Source: CALKZN01 sp964633815
GTDB taxonomy: Bacteria; Pseudomonadota; Gammaproteobacteria; Arenicellales; Arenicellaceae
Assembly: GCA_964633815.1 (NCBI GenBank)
Contig: CAZWHW010000049.1
Location: 1 to 7,797, forward strand
Reading direction: 5' to 3'
DNA length: 7,797 nt
The first letter of the stretch is position 1. Each line of letters opens with the position of its first letter. The position numbers were made by a program, and so were the translations under genes. The notes under the pieces were generated by a model. It was not told the origin of the DNA and made no database searches. It worked only from the letters and a program-made list of their open reading frames with translations. Of the stretch, positions 6,350-7,797 are shown piece after piece.

Positions 6350-7797
6350 ATGTCGCAATCTTTATTAAAATATATTCCTTTGAAATTGGCATTTTTATGT
6401 TTGTGGTTTGTGCTCTCATTGTTGTTGCAATCGACCAGTTTTGCCCAAGAAAAAAGAATTTCAGAAACTTCTGAGAAACAAAGTGTCGATAGTCCACAGG
6501 ATTCTCAGGCAGTAAATTCTACCGAGGCTTTAAAAGAGCCAGTTGATTTATCAATGTTTATTAAATCAGTGTTGCGGCTGAACACTGAATTACGCAAAAA
6601 CAATAGTCAAAAGTTGTTTGAGAGGCTGGTTAATAAAAAAGAAACTGGTTTATTACCAATAGAGGTTTTTAAAAGTCTTGGCTTTAGATTGAGGGACCCA
6701 TTTTTAGTGCAAACTCCAGAGGTCTCGACGAGATTTTATACAATAGCAGATGATTCGAATTTATATTTCCAAGAGCTATTTGATCTGGAAAAAACTTGGG
6801 CATTATTAAGTACCACTTTTTCCCGAGTATCTCAAAATGATAGTTTTTTTTCATTGATTGAGCAGAATGTAGCATTAGATTCAGTTGATCTTTGGTATCG
6901 AATGACAAATAACCAGCAATACAATCAATGGATAAATGAATTAAAGGATCAAATCAAAATTGCAGGTAGAAACATTGAGTTAAATAAGGATGAATTTTCT
7001 GAATCAAGTTTCGGCAAAATGAAAATAAAAAATCTTGAATTATTTGCTGATAATACGCAATTAATACAATTTTTTGATACAGAAGCTGCTTATTTATTTA
7101 CTCGTTCTGGCGCAAGAAGTTTGCCAGAAAATAGAAAAAATCCAATATATAATTTTTCTCAACAAGTGCTTTGTTCACCAAACATTGAGTTGTTAGAGGT
7201 GGGTAATTCCTATCTAAAAACAAACAATCCAGATGTTTTGAAGGAGCTGAAAAATAAATCGCTAAAGCAAAAAATTTGGCAATTGTTGCAAAGTGCTAGA
7301 GAGTTTTCGAAAAGGTTATTGCTTGAACCACAGAATCAACAATTAAAAGCAGTAAATTATGTATTGAGTGATTTCACATTAAGTTTGATTTTGCAACTCA
7401 ATCATGAGCGTTTGAATGCTTACGCGGAGAATCAAAGCAAGTTTTTTGCAGAACAAAGTAATAATTCTTTTCCTTATGAGTCTTCATCTCGACTAACTGA
7501 ATTTATTAATTTTCAGAATGAAATTTATGGTTTGAAAGTGTTGGATGCATTTGTTGCAGCTGAAAGGGTTGCTTCTTTGAATTTACAACTTTTCCGTGGT
7601 TGTATTCAATTATATGATGATCAAAAAAGCACTAAACTTTTTGCTCAGACTGCTGAAACACAACGATTTGTTAGTTTGAATTTCCCTGCGGCGACTAATG
7701 TGACAGGTGCGATAAATCAGTTGGTAAAAAGATGGGATGGTTCAAACTATTCAATTATCGGCGCCAGTGCAGAACAAGAACCAATTGTTGACGCCAG
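6350..7797 (+). CDS. Sec-secreted protein of unknown function, 3' end outside the window
   Basis: An uninterrupted frame of 482 codons runs from the ATG at 6350 to the right edge without a stop. The start is supported by a strong Shine-Dalgarno (6339-6345). Residues 1-32 are a clear Sec signal peptide: a lysine-containing n-region, the hydrophobic core LAFLCLWFVLSLLL, and a cleavage site SFA-Q after residue 32. A low-complexity Ser/Glu/Gln-rich linker (about 33-65) follows, then a mostly helical region rich in Asn, Gln, Leu and Phe. The mature part seen so far has only two cysteines (C275, C418), which could form a disulfide. No transmembrane segment follows the signal peptide. I recognise no family: there is no TolC, OmpA, lipoyl or catalytic motif. 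Its place behind three adaptors and two glycosyltransferase-like genes suggests an envelope partner or substrate of the same system (inference). It is certainly a gene; the function is unknown. Confidence 0.85.
   Translation, partial: MSQSLLKYIPLKLAFLCLWFVLSLLLQSTSFAQEKRISETSEKQSVDSPQDSQAVNSTEALKEPVDLSMFIKSVLRLNTELRKNNSQKLFERLVNKKETGLLPIEVFKSLGFRLRDPFLVQTPEVSTRFYTIADDSNLYFQELFDLEKTWALLSTTFSRVSQNDSFFSLIEQNVALDSVDLWYRMTNNQQYNQWINELKDQIKIAGRNIELNKDEFSESSFGKMKIKNLELFADNTQLIQFFDTEAAYLFTRSGARSLPENRKNPIYNFSQQVLCSPNIELLEVGNSYLKTNNPDVLKELKNKSLKQKIWQLLQSAREFSKRLLLEPQNQQLKAVNYVLSDFTLSLILQLNHERLNAYAENQSKFFAEQSNNSFPYESSSRLTEFINFQNEIYGLKVLDAFVAAERVASLNLQLFRGCIQLYDDQKSTKLFAQTAETQRFVSLNFPAATNVTGAINQLVKRWDGSNYSIIGASAEQEPIVDA

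Noticed and set aside
6350..6445. Possible lipoprotein signal because of a cysteine (residue 17) in the hydrophobic core
   Set aside because: The residues before the cysteine (AFL) do not form a lipobox, and a good signal peptidase I site (SFA-Q) lies further on.
6274..6474. Plus-strand 66-codon frame with a hydrophobic stretch bridging the last two genes
   Set aside because: It overlaps the 3' end of the fucosyltransferase-like gene and the signal peptide of the last gene in another frame. Its hydrophobicity comes from the T-rich signal-peptide coding region.
6844..6851. T8 run in the last gene as a slippage site
   Set aside because: T runs of 7 to 8 recur in this AT-rich window and nothing else points to frameshifting here.
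6684..6908. Minus-strand 74-codon frame
   Set aside because: It lies inside the long open plus-strand frame that starts at 6350 with a strong ribosome binding site and signal peptide.

Overview
The window is an AT-rich, very densely packed stretch of bacterial DNA. All genes lie on the plus strand and are separated by only 5 to 36 bases, so it reads as the middle of one operon. The protein families (periplasmic adaptors of Gram-negative export machines, a Sec signal peptide on the last protein) indicate a Gram-negative bacterium. A low-GC, probably aquatic gammaproteobacterium is my best guess, but no gene here fixes the taxon.

Layout from left to right: (1) the last 36 codons of a periplasmic adaptor (HlyD/AcrA-like membrane fusion protein); (2) a second, membrane-anchored HlyD-type adaptor with a cytoplasmic GAF-like N-terminal domain; (3) a 708-residue fusion of a PqqD-like N-terminal domain, an M50 (site-2 protease type) intramembrane metallopeptidase and a C-terminal HlyD-type adaptor; (4) a 450-residue protein that looks like a glycosyltransferase joined to a degenerate methyltransferase-like domain; (5) a fucosyltransferase-like (NodZ/FUT8/GT11-type) glycosyltransferase; (6) a Sec-secreted protein of unknown function that is still open at the right edge after 482 codons.

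How they may work together (inference): genes 1 to 3 are three adaptor-type proteins, two of them fused to cytoplasm-facing sensory or recognition domains and one to an intramembrane protease. Together they look like the inner-membrane and periplasmic part of an unusual export or envelope-processing machine. The two glycosyltransferase-like genes placed directly downstream suggest that the exported product, or the surface it attaches to, is glycosylated. The last, secreted protein could be a periplasmic partner of the machine. Neither the exported substrate nor an ABC/RND pump or TolC-like outer-membrane channel is visible in this window.

No RNA genes, mobile elements, CRISPR arrays, terminators or convincing promoters were found. 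No gene-free stretch exceeds 36 bases.
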